A stretch of DNA of 35,965 bases from an uncultured Clostridia bacterium (GCA_934182605.1 CAKPRQ010000013.1:1-35965); one strand, 5' to 3'; numbered from the stretch's first letter, positions 1-8,511 are shown. Notes: generated by a model from the sequence alone, not told the origin. A program made the numbers and translations.

Positions 1-12
1 CAAATGCACATA

Positions 13-62
13 AAGATAGACCTATTGCCTGTTTTACAGGCATAGTTCTACCTTTATTTTTA
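13..62 (+). terminator. Rho-independent terminator-like hairpin
   Basis: An imperfect inverted repeat has arms around 13-32 (ending TTGCCTG) and 37-55 (starting CAGGCATAG), followed by an AT-rich stretch with several T-runs. It probably ends a plus-strand gene lying left of the window. The call rests on the hairpin alone. Confidence 0.5.
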
Positions 63-90
63 TTACTATTTAATTTTATTTCTTTATTTT

Positions 91-201
91 CTAAATGACA
101 ATATACGATATATATATATATATATATACAGCCATGCGGGTTTCAGCGTTTTCTTCTATTTTTTTCATATTTTCTTCTTTTAATTTTAAAGTTTCTACCA
201 T
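91..201 (-). CDS. Possible small ORF running into a TA microsatellite
   Basis: An ATG at 201 with AAAGG directly before it and GGAG a little further up opens a 36-residue frame. It starts MVETLKLKEENMKKIEEN, a charged amphipathic stretch, and ends in alternating Tyr-Ile codons encoded by a TA dinucleotide run at 108-128. I do not recognise the peptide. It may be the 5' end of a gene disrupted by repeat expansion, or not a gene. Positions 202-327 hold nothing else that I can identify. Confidence 0.2.
   Translation of the reverse strand: MVETLKLKEENMKKIEENAETRMAVYIYIYISYIVI
108..128. repeat. TA dinucleotide microsatellite
   Basis: About ten TA units occur in tandem. Such tracts are prone to length change by slippage. 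Here it forms the tail of a doubtful small ORF. Confidence 0.8.
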
Positions 202-326
202 CCTTTAGTTCTCCTCTATATTTCTTGTTTTACTTTTGTTACTTAAATATTATCATAATTTTTTATTTTATGCAAGACTATTTATAATTTTACTTTAAGA
301 ATTATACTATTTTTAATCTACTAAAC

Positions 327-357
327 TAAAAAAGTCCCGCAACAATAGTCGCGGGAC
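327..357 (-). terminator. Terminator of the VanW-domain gene
   Basis: Seven-base GC-only arms, GTCCCGC at 334-340 and GCGGGAC at 351-357, are followed on the minus strand by seven Ts (A-run at 327-333). It lies about 25 bp past the stop codon of the VanW-domain gene. It is much more GC-rich than most terminators in this window. Confidence 0.9.
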
Positions 358-381
358 CAATCAACCAAAATTCAAACTTCC

Positions 382-954
382 CTAACAGGCTGACCTACAC
401 CTCCAAAATTCCACATACAACTTGTTCTTTACAATAAAGGCCTTCACGAAAAAGACTTGCTTAGTGTTATTCTGAAAGCGAAAGTCCTTGAAGCCATAAG
501 CCACCGTAGCTTCCTTTTCCGGGCCTATATAACTCACAGGAAGACTATGGCGGTGACGCTCAATAACCTTCATGTCCAAGTTGATAGCTGCTCCAGAAAA
601 GGTGCTTGCCAACTGGCAAATACCTCCACCTATGGAAGTAGTTTTCTTTCCATTTTCATATGAAGCCGCCTCCAAAAAGCCAGCTTCCTTGGTTCGAGGA
701 CCGACTCGATCGTTGAAAGAAACTACTTCATTTGGCATTATTATCATACCATTCAGTTTCTCCCTTGCCAAATTAATGTTACTCGTTCTCGACTTAGCTC
801 TTGGATTAAATACTGTCGCAAACTGCGACACCATTTGCTCCATATAATAAGTCTTGCCATTCACCTTCACAGACGTGCCAGGATTAGCAAAAACCTGGTT
901 TGCAAACAGACAAGTAGCCATAGCCATCAGGAAAGCAAAAACAAAATTCCGCAT
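382..954 (-). CDS. Secreted VanW-domain protein
   Basis: A 190-residue protein with an N-terminal signal peptide (hydrophobic residues 4-24) and a VanW domain over most of the rest, including NEVVSFNDRVGPRTKEAGF and the family hallmark GGGICQLASTF. VanW-like proteins are found in surface proteins of Gram-positives; their biochemical role is unclear. The start is firm: AAAGGAG sits six bases before the ATG. The gene stands alone with its own GC-rich terminator. Its codons are unlike the neighbours: more C-ending codons and CGC/CGA arginine. Codon 2 is CGG, the only in-frame CGG in the window that does not coincide with a frame break. These features suggest recent acquisition. The domain call is good; the function is unknown. 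Confidence 0.8.
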   Translation of the reverse strand: MRNFVFAFLMAMATCLFANQVFANPGTSVKVNGKTYYMEQMVSQFATVFNPRAKSRTSNINLAREKLNGMIIMPNEVVSFNDRVGPRTKEAGFLEAASYENGKKTTSIGGGICQLASTFSGAAINLDMKVIERHRHSLPVSYIGPEKEATVAYGFKDFRFQNNTKQVFFVKAFIVKNKLYVEFWRCRSAC

Positions 955-1042
955 TTTTAACTCCTTTGAGTTGATTTTAACAAAATGTTCTACATATATT
1001 ATAACTCTTATACAACATATTTGTCAAACTGATATAGTATTG

Positions 1043-1213
1043 TTATTCTACACTTCTATTTGCTATTTCTATAGCTTTTGCAACCATACTACCACAGTTT
1101 TTAGCAGATACATTTCCAAAGTTACCATCTTTCTTTACTTGGCCATATACACCAAGTTCTTTTGCAACTTCCATTTTTAAATTTTCACTCATAATACTTC
1201 TTTTCGCAGACAT
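1043..1213 (-). CDS. Small acid-soluble spore protein, alpha/beta type
   Basis: A 56-residue protein beginning MSAKRSIMSENLKMEVAKEL. The central pattern, L-K-x-E-V-A-K-E-L-G-V, then G-N-V-S-A-K-N-C-G and V-A-K-A-I-E-I-A-N-R, matches clostridial alpha/beta SASPs, which coat and protect spore DNA and are degraded at germination. GGGGGAT lies seven bases before the ATG. There is a Cys in the motif where Bacillus proteins have other residues, as in some clostridial paralogues. It lies beside ypeB and sleB, which agrees with expression in the developing spore. I could not identify a convincing sigma-G promoter. Confidence 0.8.
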   Translation of the reverse strand: MSAKRSIMSENLKMEVAKELGVYGQVKKDGNFGNVSAKNCGSMVAKAIEIANRSVE

Positions 1214-1322
1214 AATAAATATCCCCCACGCAAAAATATTTGAGAAAAAGCTTTATAAATTTTTTCATAATATTATTGTACGCAAATTTTAAATAAATAT
1301 CTATGAAAATTTTTACAATAAA

Positions 1323-2687
1323 TTAAATTGTCAAAGTTCCATTTGGCGTATTTATAATTACTAAAATATCCTCTTCACGTCCATTTTCCAAATTAATGTA
1401 TACTAAAAAGTCTGTATCTTGAACTCGTCCTTTAAATTCATAACATTCTATTTCTGATTTCCATTCTGTAGGAATTACTGCTTTTCCCTCACTTAAAATT
1501 TCCAAATCTGGATTTAAATTCATTTTTGCTTCTTCTATTGTAATTCCTGGTGTTTTTAACTCTCTTTCTCTATGTGAATTTAAATATCCTGTACTTTCTA
1601 CTCCTAAAATTTCTCCATTATCTAAAGCTACTTTCACTTTTACTAAATCTGGATACATTACTACATCTTCTTGCTTATAGGCATAATTTACTGTCAAAAT
1701 TCCTTCTTGGCTTAAATAATAAGTTTCTTGCATATTTTCAAAACCAACACTACTTAAATAATCCTTTCCTTTCTGAACTCCTTCTTCATACGAAATATTT
1801 TCAACATTTACATCCCTATTATAATTTAAAGCTACTAAATGTCCTCCTTTTTGCGATATTGAAATATTTGCAACATTCTCCTCATTTTTAATTCTGGTTG
1901 TAAAATCATAAGATTTTATATTGCCATTCTCTATAAAACCATTAGAAATTATCTCTTCAATTTTATTTCCGTCAAAGAAACTATATATTTTACTTTTAGC
2001 TGTCTCTTCATCTATCTCATCACCTGTCAAACCAACCTGTTCTGTAGTTGTTATGTGTTCAGAAAAAGCTCCGTCATATATTAAACCTTCATACTTTTCA
2101 AAGTTTTGCTCTATATTAGAAAAACTATCTAAAGACATATTACTAACTTCTTGTGCAAATGGAATATCTTGATTATTTAAATCTGCCCAATTTATATTGC
2201 CTCCTTGAAAATCTAATGCTAATTGATTTAAAGTATTTTCCAAATCTATACTATATGTGTGTAATTCTTCTAAATTTTTAAAGTCATCTTCTGTTAAGCT
2301 TTCATCATATATATTTTTACGAGATAATGCATAACTATAATCACTTACTTGATTTAAAAACTTCTCTGTTTTTGATAATTCATCTGTAAGTATAGGGAGT
2401 TGCGATAACGCAGCTGAAGCTAAGTTGGCCTCTCTCCATACTTGTGTTAATGTCTCGGCTCCATGTTCTGGAGTACTTAATATTAGAGATTTTGCTAAGT
2501 AATTTTGTACATTTTTTACGTAATCTAGCAATTCATAAAACTCCATGTTGTATTGGTTTTCCATTGCTAATTTATAATTATTTTTTTCATTATTTGCATA
2601 TAATAATGCACCTACTATACCTAGTACCAACACTAAAACTATTAAAAATATTCTTCTATCCTTATGGTTATTTTTTAAATCTAACAT
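1323..2687 (-). CDS. ypeB: Germination protein YpeB
   Basis: A 454-residue protein with one N-terminal membrane anchor (about residues 13-30), a long helical region, and C-terminal PepSY-like repeats (around residues 215-440). The N-terminal stretch with YELLDYVKNVQNYLAKSLI and TLTQVWREANLASAALSQLP is typical of YpeB. YpeB localises to the inner spore membrane, stabilises the cortex-lytic enzyme SleB and holds it inactive until germination. It is the second gene of a sleB-ypeB pair: sleB ends at 2706, 18 bp upstream. Both proteins normally depend on each other for spore incorporation. The length is normal for the family. Confidence 0.92.
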   Translation of the reverse strand: MLDLKNNHKDRRIFLIVLVLVLGIVGALLYANNEKNNYKLAMENQYNMEFYELLDYVKNVQNYLAKSLILSTPEHGAETLTQVWREANLASAALSQLPILTDELSKTEKFLNQVSDYSYALSRKNIYDESLTEDDFKNLEELHTYSIDLENTLNQLALDFQGGNINWADLNNQDIPFAQEVSNMSLDSFSNIEQNFEKYEGLIYDGAFSEHITTTEQVGLTGDEIDEETAKSKIYSFFDGNKIEEIISNGFIENGNIKSYDFTTRIKNEENVANISISQKGGHLVALNYNRDVNVENISYEEGVQKGKDYLSSVGFENMQETYYLSQEGILTVNYAYKQEDVVMYPDLVKVKVALDNGEILGVESTGYLNSHRERELKTPGITIEEAKMNLNPDLEILSEGKAVIPTEWKSEIECYEFKGRVQDTDFLVYINLENGREEDILVIINTPNGTLTI

Positions 2688-2705
2688 TTATAAACTCTCC
2701 TCTCT

Positions 2706-3170
2706 TTACTTACAAAACCTATGTTTTCCTATTACTTTTACTAACGGCCTTGACCAAATCCAACTATTAGTAGCAGTATCTGGATTAAAGTAATATATAC
2801 ATCCATTTGTAGGATCCCAACCATTTAAAGCATCTCTAGCAGCTTTATAAACAGTAGAATCTTCACTAATTGGTACATTTATTTGTCCATCTGCAACTGC
2901 AGTAAATGCTCCTGGTTCATATATTACCCCCGCTATTGTGTTTGGAAAACTTGAATGTCGTACTCTATTTAAAATAACCGCACCAACAGCAACTTGTCCT
3001 TCATAAGGTTCTCCTCTAGCTTCTCCATTAATTGCTCTTGCTAATAATTGAATATCAGATTCACTGGTGCTAGAACTTTGTGCTTCAACATTATTTTCAC
3101 TATTTAATACTAAAATATACATACTCATTAATATAAATACTAAAAAAATTCTTAAAAAAATCTTTTTCAT
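2706..3170 (-). CDS. sleB: Spore cortex-lytic enzyme SleB (hydrolase_2 domain)
   Basis: A 154-residue protein with a signal peptide (residues 1-about 30) followed directly by a SleB/CwlJ-type hydrolase_2 domain: LLARAINGEARGEPYEGQ contains the catalytic Glu region, then VAVGAVILNRVRHSSFPNT and the C-terminal WIWSRP. The enzyme is a lytic transglycosylase that degrades cortex peptidoglycan at germination. The N-terminal peptidoglycan-binding domain of Bacillus SleB is missing, as in many short clostridial forms. It is first in the operon with ypeB. The promoter region is shared with a palindromic element at 3194-3341. Confidence 0.9.
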   Translation of the reverse strand: MKKIFLRIFLVFILMSMYILVLNSENNVEAQSSSTSESDIQLLARAINGEARGEPYEGQVAVGAVILNRVRHSSFPNTIAGVIYEPGAFTAVADGQINVPISEDSTVYKAARDALNGWDPTNGCIYYFNPDTATNSWIWSRPLVKVIGKHRFCK

Positions 3171-3193
3171 AATTACCTCATTTCTTTATTAAT

Positions 3194-3341
3194 TTACAGT
3201 TCGGTAACTATTTTATATAATCGTGATATATAGCTATTTTTAGTCAAAACATAGCTAGGGTCACACAATCCGGGTCTTGACTCGCAAATAGCTATATATC
3301 ACGATTTTGCTAAAACTATATGTTTCTCTACTGAATTGTAA
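3194..3341 (+). repeat. Palindromic intergenic element, copy A
   Basis: Inner arms at 3219-3239 and 3286-3306 are a perfect 21-bp inverted repeat. Outer arms at 3194-3206 and 3329-3341 pair with two G:T positions. Between them lies the core at 3243-3281, beginning GTCAAAACATAGCT and ending GGGTCTTGAC, which recurs in four other places. It occupies the divergent gap between sleB and the glycosyltransferase. No ORF is present. Its nature (mobile repeat, structured RNA or DNA cruciform site) is not known to me. Confidence 0.85.
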
Positions 3342-3439
3342 TCTTTATTAATTATATTTTGCATAAATTTTAACAAAATATTCTTATTTTTTTAAATTTA
3401 TGATATAATGGATAAAAATTTTAAGAAAGGGTTTTTTTA

Positions 3440-4564
3440 ATGAAAAAAATTTTAATACTTTATGGTTCATATGGAGGGGGACATTTATCCGCTGCTAGGG
3501 CAATATATAATTATATAAAAGAAAATTATGAAGATGTTAAAATAGAAATTTTAGATTGTATGGAGTATATTAATAAATATGTGAATATATTATCTACAAA
3601 AGCATACACAGAAATTGCCAAAAAAGCACCTTGGGCATGGGGAAAAGTTTACAGAAGTGCTGAAAAAGGTCCTCTAAGTAAAATTAGCAATAATTCTAAT
3701 AAAATTATGGCTAGAAAATTAAATACATATTTAAAAGAATTTGAACCTGATTTAATTATATCTACACATCCTTTTAGTAGCAATATGTGTAGTTATTTAA
3801 AAAAGAAAAATAAATTGCAATGCCAGATTGCCACTATAATGACAGATTTTGAAATACATAATCAATGGCTTATTAATAACAAATATACTAATGATTTCTT
3901 TGTTTCTAATGAACATATGAAAGAGGAAATGGTTAAACTTGGTATTAATAAAAATAAAATTTTTGTAACTGGTATACCCGTATCAGAAAGATTTTCTTCT
4001 AATTTTAATAAATTAGATATTTATAAGGAGTTCCATTTAAATCCTCTACTAAAAACTATTTTATTTTTTGCTGGTGGCGAATATGGTTTAGGTAAGAGCA
4101 AAACTGAAGAAATTTTTAATATTTTAGTTAATAAATTTTCAAACTTACAAGTTATTGCTATTGCTGGTAAAAACGAAGAAATGAAAGAGCATTTTGAGGA
4201 AATAGTAAAAAAAGCCAATAAAGAAAGCCTAGTGAAGGTATTAGCGTTTACTAATAAAGTACCTGAATTGATGAGTATTTCAAACTTAGTAATAACTAAA
4301 TCTGGCGGACTCACTACAAGTGAAAGTTTAGTTTCTGGATTACCAATGCTTATTATTAATCCTCTTCCAGGACAAGAAGAGCAAAATGCAGAGTTTTTAG
4401 AAAATAATAATATTGGAGTTTGGTTGAAAAAACATGATAATATCCAAGAAGTTTTAGATAATTTTATTAATAATGATAAACAATTAGAAATTTTTCATAA
4501 AAATGCTTTAAAATTAGCCAAAAAAGATTCTACTAAAAATATTTGTAAAATCCTTTTAGGATAA
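3440..4564 (+). CDS. MurG/UgtP-like glycolipid glycosyltransferase
   Basis: A 374-residue GT-B fold enzyme. The N-terminal half (about 1-165) matches the MGDG-synthase domain, starting KKILILYGSYGGGHLSAAR with the glycine-rich acceptor-side loop and later ISTHPFSS. The C-terminal half has the glycosyltransferase-28 donor-sugar motif ITKSGGLTTSESLVSGLPM and PGQEEQNAEF. Relatives transfer glucose or galactose from UDP-sugars to diacylglycerol at the inner face of the membrane, making glycolipids and lipoteichoic acid anchors. AAGAAAGG precedes the ATG. Length is normal. The acceptor cannot be decided from sequence alone. Confidence 0.85.
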   Translation: MKKILILYGSYGGGHLSAARAIYNYIKENYEDVKIEILDCMEYINKYVNILSTKAYTEIAKKAPWAWGKVYRSAEKGPLSKISNNSNKIMARKLNTYLKEFEPDLIISTHPFSSNMCSYLKKKNKLQCQIATIMTDFEIHNQWLINNKYTNDFFVSNEHMKEEMVKLGINKNKIFVTGIPVSERFSSNFNKLDIYKEFHLNPLLKTILFFAGGEYGLGKSKTEEIFNILVNKFSNLQVIAIAGKNEEMKEHFEEIVKKANKESLVKVLAFTNKVPELMSISNLVITKSGGLTTSESLVSGLPMLIINPLPGQEEQNAEFLENNNIGVWLKKHDNIQEVLDNFINNDKQLEIFHKNALKLAKKDSTKNICKILLG

Positions 4565-4621
4565 ATTTTGTAGGATTATTTCTTATATTAAATTAATTAA
4601 AGAAGGCTTATTTATAAAAGC

Positions 4622-4789
4622 GTTTACACATCTTTCAGAAATGAAATTTGTATCAAATTAAAAAGTCTTATATATCAATATATTTTGTCAAAACATAGCT
4701 GGGGTTAACAATCGGGGTCTTGACTGCAATATATTAATATATAAGACTTTTAGAAATTTAAAATAAAAGATTTTTGAAAATGAATAAAC
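4622..4789 (+). repeat. Palindromic intergenic element, copy B
   Basis: Inner arms at 4661-4682 and 4730-4751 pair over 22 bp with one mismatch. Outer arms at 4622-4642 and 4770-4789 pair imperfectly. The core at 4687-4724 begins GTCAAAACATAGCT and ends GGGGTCTTGAC. The arms belong to a different sequence family (TTATATAT type) from copies A, C and E. It fills the convergent gap between the glycosyltransferase and recR and could act as a bidirectional terminator. Confidence 0.85.
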
Positions 4790-4797
4790 TCCTTTAA

Positions 4798-5397
4798 TTA
4801 TAATTCTCTTCTGCCTTCAAAGGCCTTCATAAGTGTTATTTCGTCTGTGTATTCTAAATCTCCACCTACAGGAATTCCATGAGCTATCCTTGTAACTTTT
4901 ATTCCTAATGGTTTTATAAGTTTAGATAAATACATTGCTGTAGCTTCCCCTTCAATTGTTGGATTTGTTGCTACTATTATTTCATCTACTTTTTCTGTTT
5001 GCAATCTTTGTAACAATTCCTTTATTTTTATATCTTCTGGGCCTATTCCATTCATTGGTGAAATTGCCCCATGTAACACGTGATATAATCCTTTATATTC
5101 GTGCATTTTTTCCATTGCAATTACATCTTTTACGTCTTCTACTACACAAATTAAGTTTTGTATTCTTTTAGAATTGCTACATAGTTCACATGGATCACTT
5201 TCTGTTATGTTAAAACATTTTGAACAATATTTTAAATTTTCTTTTGCTTTTATTATTGAATTTACAAATTCTTTTACTTCATCTTCTGACATATTCAACA
5301 TATGAAATGCTAGTCGTATAGCTGTTTTATGACCTACACTTGGTAATTTTTCAAAACTTTCTATTAATTTTTCTATCGATGGTGAATAATATGACAT
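4798..5397 (-). CDS. recR: Recombination mediator RecR
   Basis: A 199-residue protein of standard length. An N-terminal helix-hairpin-helix region (KLPSVGHKTAIRLAFHML), a four-Cys zinc finger (CSKCFNITESDPCELC, about residues 57-72) and a Toprim domain starting at ICVVEDVKDVIAME with the acidic residues intact. RecR with RecO and RecF loads RecA onto single-stranded DNA gaps. It is the last gene of dnaX-ybaB-recR; the gap from ybaB is 16 bp. This order is common in Firmicutes. Confidence 0.96.
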   Translation of the reverse strand: MSYYSPSIEKLIESFEKLPSVGHKTAIRLAFHMLNMSEDEVKEFVNSIIKAKENLKYCSKCFNITESDPCELCSNSKRIQNLICVVEDVKDVIAMEKMHEYKGLYHVLHGAISPMNGIGPEDIKIKELLQRLQTEKVDEIIVATNPTIEGEATAMYLSKLIKPLGIKVTRIAHGIPVGGDLEYTDEITLMKAFEGRREL

Positions 5398-5413
5398 TTA
5401 TATTACCTCTATT

Positions 5414-5758
5414 TTACATTAATCCTGGGATATTAAATTTACCCATTTCAGCATTTTGTGCAGCATCTACTTTTCTCAATGCTTCATTTACACAGCTTAA
5501 TATTAAATCTTCTAACATTTCTACGTCTTCAGGATCTACTACATCTTTTTTTATTTTTATTTCTTTTACTTTCTTTTCTCCAGTTACTTTAACTGTAACT
5601 GCTCCCCCACCTGTTGTAGCATCAAACTCTTTTGCTGCTAACTCTTCTTGCGTTTTTGTTATATCAGCTTGCATTTTTTTAGCTTCCTTCATTAACTGAT
5701 TTATGTTCATTCCTCCAAATCCTCCCATACCTCCTGGGAATCCACCTCTTTTTGACAT
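5414..5758 (-). CDS. ybaB: YbaB/EbfC family nucleoid-associated protein
   Basis: A 114-residue protein beginning with a Gly/Phe/Met-rich segment (residues 4-17), then the conserved MNINQLMKEAKKMQADITK and a C-terminal NEALRKVDAAQNAEMGKF. Family members form dimers with tweezer shape and bind DNA. It sits between dnaX and recR, 18 bp after dnaX, as usual. A YbaB gene in this place is a reliable synteny marker. Confidence 0.94.
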   Translation of the reverse strand: MSKRGGFPGGMGGFGGMNINQLMKEAKKMQADITKTQEELAAKEFDATTGGGAVTVKVTGEKKVKEIKIKKDVVDPEDVEMLEDLILSCVNEALRKVDAAQNAEMGKFNIPGLM

Positions 5759-5776
5759 TTTAAAATACCTCCTATA

Positions 5777-7453
5777 TTATTCTATTATATTAAATGGCAA
5801 ATCTTTTAAGTCATCTGCCTTTTTATTATCTGTATCATCTTCTATTAGTTTTATACGCATTTCTTTACCATACATTTGTGATACTAATTTTACTAGATAT
5901 TGCATATTTTCTGGTTTCTCCAATACTGCCTTTCCAAATGGTGTTATACCTTTTTTAAATTCTATACCCACAGTCATATCGTTTATTTCTTTTGCTGTTG
6001 TATTTACTAAATTAGTATATAACATCATTTTTCCATTACTTTTTAAGTTATCTAATATTCCTTTCCAATTTTTTACATTAGGCAAATTAGATATTGTATT
6101 TGTTTTTTTGTTTTCATTTGAAATGTTTACTACTTCTTTTTTATTTTCTATTTCTGTACTTTTTGAGACTTCTTTTGTTGTTTCTATATTTTTTGTACTT
6201 TCTATATTTATATTTTGTATTTCTACAGTTTCTGTTTCTTTTAGATTGGAAGCTTTTAATTCACTTTTTACCTCTTTTGGCAAAGAGTTATCCACTTTTT
6301 GTACTACTTTTCCACTTTTTAATTGTTCTTCTATTTCTAATAATCTTTTTTCTATTTCTTCATATCCATCACTAATAAAATGAGTAGATACCTTTATTAT
6401 CCCTGTTTCAAACTGTATATTTTTTTGGTTTGACCATTTTAATGCATTTTCTAACTCTGACAATTCATTTATTATCTTTATTAATCTCTCTGTACTTACT
6501 TCTTCTACCAATTCTTTCATATTTTCTTTTTCTTCTTCTGAATATATTTCTATATCTCCTCGAGTTTTATAAATCAATATGTCTTTAACATACTTTATAA
6601 CTTCCCATAATAAATTCACAATGTCTTTTCCTTCAGATATTATCTCTTCCGTTACTTTTAAACTTCCTTCTGGATTATATTTTATTATGTTTTTTACCAA
6701 CTCATTTATCTGTACTAATTTGGGAATTCCTACTAAATCTTTTATTTTTTCTTCTGTTATGTTCGTTTCTCCGTCTTGTACACATCTTTCCAAAATACTT
6801 ATAGCATCACGCATTCCACCTTCTGCTAATATTGCTATTAGTTTTAATGCTTCTTTTGTTATTTCAATATTACTTTCTTTACATATTATTTCTAATCTCT
6901 TTATAATATACTCATCTGCTATTTTTTTAAAATCAAATCTTTGACATCTTGAAAGTATTGTTGCTGGTAATTTTTGTGGTTCCGTTGTTGCTAATATGAA
7001 TTTCACATGTGCTGGTGGTTCTTCTAATGTTTTTAATAATGCATTAAATGCTCCTGTTGATAACATATGAACCTCATCTATTATATATACTCTATATTTT
7101 GCTTGAGATGGCAGAAAATTTACTGTTTCTCGTATTTGTCTAATATCTTCAACACTATTATTAGACGCTGCGTCCATCTCTACAATATCTGTTAATGCTC
7201 CTGACAATGCAGCTTTACAAATCTCACATTCATTGCATGGTTCTCCATCTACAGGATTTAAGCAATTTACTGCTCTTGCTAAAATCTTTGCAGCAGATGT
7301 TTTACCAGTTCCTCTACCTCCATTAAATAAATATGCATGTCCTACTCTGTTATTTATTATTTGATTTTTTAATGTTCGTGTTATGTGATCTTGTCCTACC
7401 ATTTCGCTAAAATTTATTGGTCTAAACTTTCTATATAATGCTGTATAACTCAT
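5777..7453 (-). CDS. dnaX: DNA polymerase III subunit gamma/tau
   Basis: A 558-residue clamp-loader ATPase. Walker A is GGRGTGKTSAAK (about residues 45-56), a zinc module has CLNPVDGEPCNECEIC, Walker B is YIIDEVHM, and the sensor-1 SRC motif follows (ILSRCQRFDF). After the AAA+ core and collar domain (to about 370) comes a charged, low-complexity linker rich in Lys, Glu, Ser and Thr, then a compact C-terminal tau domain. Gamma/tau loads the sliding clamp and binds polymerase. The gene starts about 57 bp past the SRP RNA, so it may be transcribed from the same promoter by read-through. No frame break or programmed slip site typical of E. coli dnaX was noticed. Confidence 0.96.
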   Translation of the reverse strand: MSYTALYRKFRPINFSEMVGQDHITRTLKNQIINNRVGHAYLFNGGRGTGKTSAAKILARAVNCLNPVDGEPCNECEICKAALSGALTDIVEMDAASNNSVEDIRQIRETVNFLPSQAKYRVYIIDEVHMLSTGAFNALLKTLEEPPAHVKFILATTEPQKLPATILSRCQRFDFKKIADEYIIKRLEIICKESNIEITKEALKLIAILAEGGMRDAISILERCVQDGETNITEEKIKDLVGIPKLVQINELVKNIIKYNPEGSLKVTEEIISEGKDIVNLLWEVIKYVKDILIYKTRGDIEIYSEEEKENMKELVEEVSTERLIKIINELSELENALKWSNQKNIQFETGIIKVSTHFISDGYEEIEKRLLEIEEQLKSGKVVQKVDNSLPKEVKSELKASNLKETETVEIQNINIESTKNIETTKEVSKSTEIENKKEVVNISNENKKTNTISNLPNVKNWKGILDNLKSNGKMMLYTNLVNTTAKEINDMTVGIEFKKGITPFGKAVLEKPENMQYLVKLVSQMYGKEMRIKLIEDDTDNKKADDLKDLPFNIIE

Positions 7454-7509
7454 AATTCACCTCATTCCTTTCGCAAAACATTAATTTATCTTTTGAACTT
7501 TACTCATTA

Positions 7510-7664
7510 AAAGAAAAGATATAAGTTTCTTATAACTTCTTAATGGAAGATAGGTATCACATAAAAGGTCCTATTTATCGCTGCTTTCTTCCGAACCTGA
7601 CGAGGTTCATAGGTTTTTATTGAAAACTACCCTCCATTAAAAAGTTATTTTACTTATATCCTCT
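7510..7664 (-). ncRNA. ffs: Signal recognition particle RNA (scRNA)
   Basis: The minus strand carries the universal domain IV signature GTCAGGTTCGGAAGAAAGC followed by AGC (around 7580-7604). Flanking arms pair on both sides: TTAATGGAGGGTAG (near 7630-7642) with the complement near 7541-7555, and further out CTTATATC near 7513-7524 with GATATAAG near 7652-7659. A good promoter lies at 7667-7695, so the RNA should start near 7662-7664. The estimated length is about 150 nt, intermediate between the 4.5S type and the 270-nt Bacillus type. Ends are inferred from pairing. The position just upstream of dnaX is the usual one in Firmicutes. Confidence 0.88.
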
Positions 7665-7666
7665 AT

Positions 7667-7695
7667 ATTATATACTGGATTTTTGATTTTGACAA
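7667..7695 (-). promoter_or_regulatory. Promoter of SRP RNA (sigma-A type)
   Basis: TTGTCA at 7690-7695 and TATAAT at 7667-7672 on the minus strand, separated by 17 bp. It fits the predicted 5' end of the SRP RNA. Confidence 0.85.
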
Positions 7696-7715
7696 GTAGT
7701 TTTTGAGAATTTTTA

Positions 7716-7744
7716 TTGATTTTTCTTTATAAAAAAAGTATAAT
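7716..7744 (+). promoter_or_regulatory. Promoter of the TtcA-type gene
   Basis: TTGATT at 7716-7721, a 17-bp spacer and TATAAT at 7739-7744, with the start codon at 7773 and AAGGAG between. It is divergent from the SRP RNA promoter, 20 bp away. Confidence 0.75.
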
Positions 7745-7772
7745 ATTATATATATTGATTAAGGAGTAAATC

Positions 7773-8483
7773 ATGCAACGTATTTTAAGTACTTTAAGAA
7801 AAGCTATAGAATATTTTAATATGATAGATGAAAATGATAAAATAGCTGTTGCTTTATCTGGTGGCAAAGATTCTGTCACTCTATTATTAGCTTTAAAGCA
7901 TTTACAAATTTTCTATCCTAAAAAATTTGAAATTATTGCAGTTAGTGTAAATCCTGGATTTACTAACTTTGATATTAGCTTTTTAGAGAATTTTTGTAAT
8001 AATATAAATGTTCCTTTATTTATTGAAAATAGCAATGCTAAAGAAATTGTTTTTGATATTAGGAAAGAAAAAAATCCTTGTTCTTTATGTGCAAATTTAA
8101 GAAGAGGTGTTTTAAATAGTATCGCAATTGCACAAGGTTGCAATAAAATAGCTTTAGGACATAATTTAGATGATGCTTTAGAAACTTTTCTACTAAATAC
8201 CTTATATACAGGTAACATTTCTACTTTTGCACCTAAAGCTTATATGGATCGTTCTAAGATTACTCTTATACGTCCACTTATTTTTACTTATGAAAAAGAT
8301 ATTAAATCCTTTATTAAAAGAAATAACATTGAAATAATGGAAAAGTGTTGCCCTTATGATGGCATTTCTAAAAGAGAAGATATGAAAAATTTAATTAATT
8401 CTTTAAAAAAGGATATTCCAAAAGTAAAAGAAAATCTATTTGGTGCTATTTTAAGAAGTAATATAAAAGGATGGGAAAAATAA
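7773..8483 (+). CDS. TtcA-family tRNA thiolation PP-loop protein
   Basis: A 236-residue protein with the PP-loop ATP pyrophosphatase motif VALSGGKDSVTLLLAL (about residues 28-43), a CSLCANLRRG motif and a later GHNLDDALETF. TtcA-type enzymes use an iron-sulfur cluster held by conserved cysteines to thiolate tRNA (2-thiocytidine at position 32 in E. coli). The two CxxC elements (CSLC about residue 107, and a CC pair near 191) fit that group better than TilS. It is monocistronic, with a hairpin overlapping its stop codon. Confidence 0.8.
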   Translation: MQRILSTLRKAIEYFNMIDENDKIAVALSGGKDSVTLLLALKHLQIFYPKKFEIIAVSVNPGFTNFDISFLENFCNNINVPLFIENSNAKEIVFDIRKEKNPCSLCANLRRGVLNSIAIAQGCNKIALGHNLDDALETFLLNTLYTGNISTFAPKAYMDRSKITLIRPLIFTYEKDIKSFIKRNNIEIMEKCCPYDGISKREDMKNLINSLKKDIPKVKENLFGAILRSNIKGWEK

Positions 8484-8500
8484 TTACCATCCTTTTATCA
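8466..8500 (+). terminator. Terminator overlapping the end of the TtcA-type gene
   Basis: AAAGGATGG (within the last codons) pairs with CCATCCTTTT after the stop. The convergent gene rsmA ends at 8512, so the hairpin may serve both directions. Confidence 0.65.
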
Positions 8501-8511
8501 AAATAACTTTT

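Noticed and set aside
3243..3281. Core of the palindromic elements as a CRISPR repeat
   Set aside because: The copies are kilobases apart, each within its own long palindrome, and no spacer-repeat array or cas gene is present.
5703..6383. Long hydrophobic plus-strand frames opposite dnaX and other minus-strand genes
   Set aside because: They are antisense shadows of AT-rich genes, rich in Phe, Leu and Ile, without ribosome sites or family resemblance.
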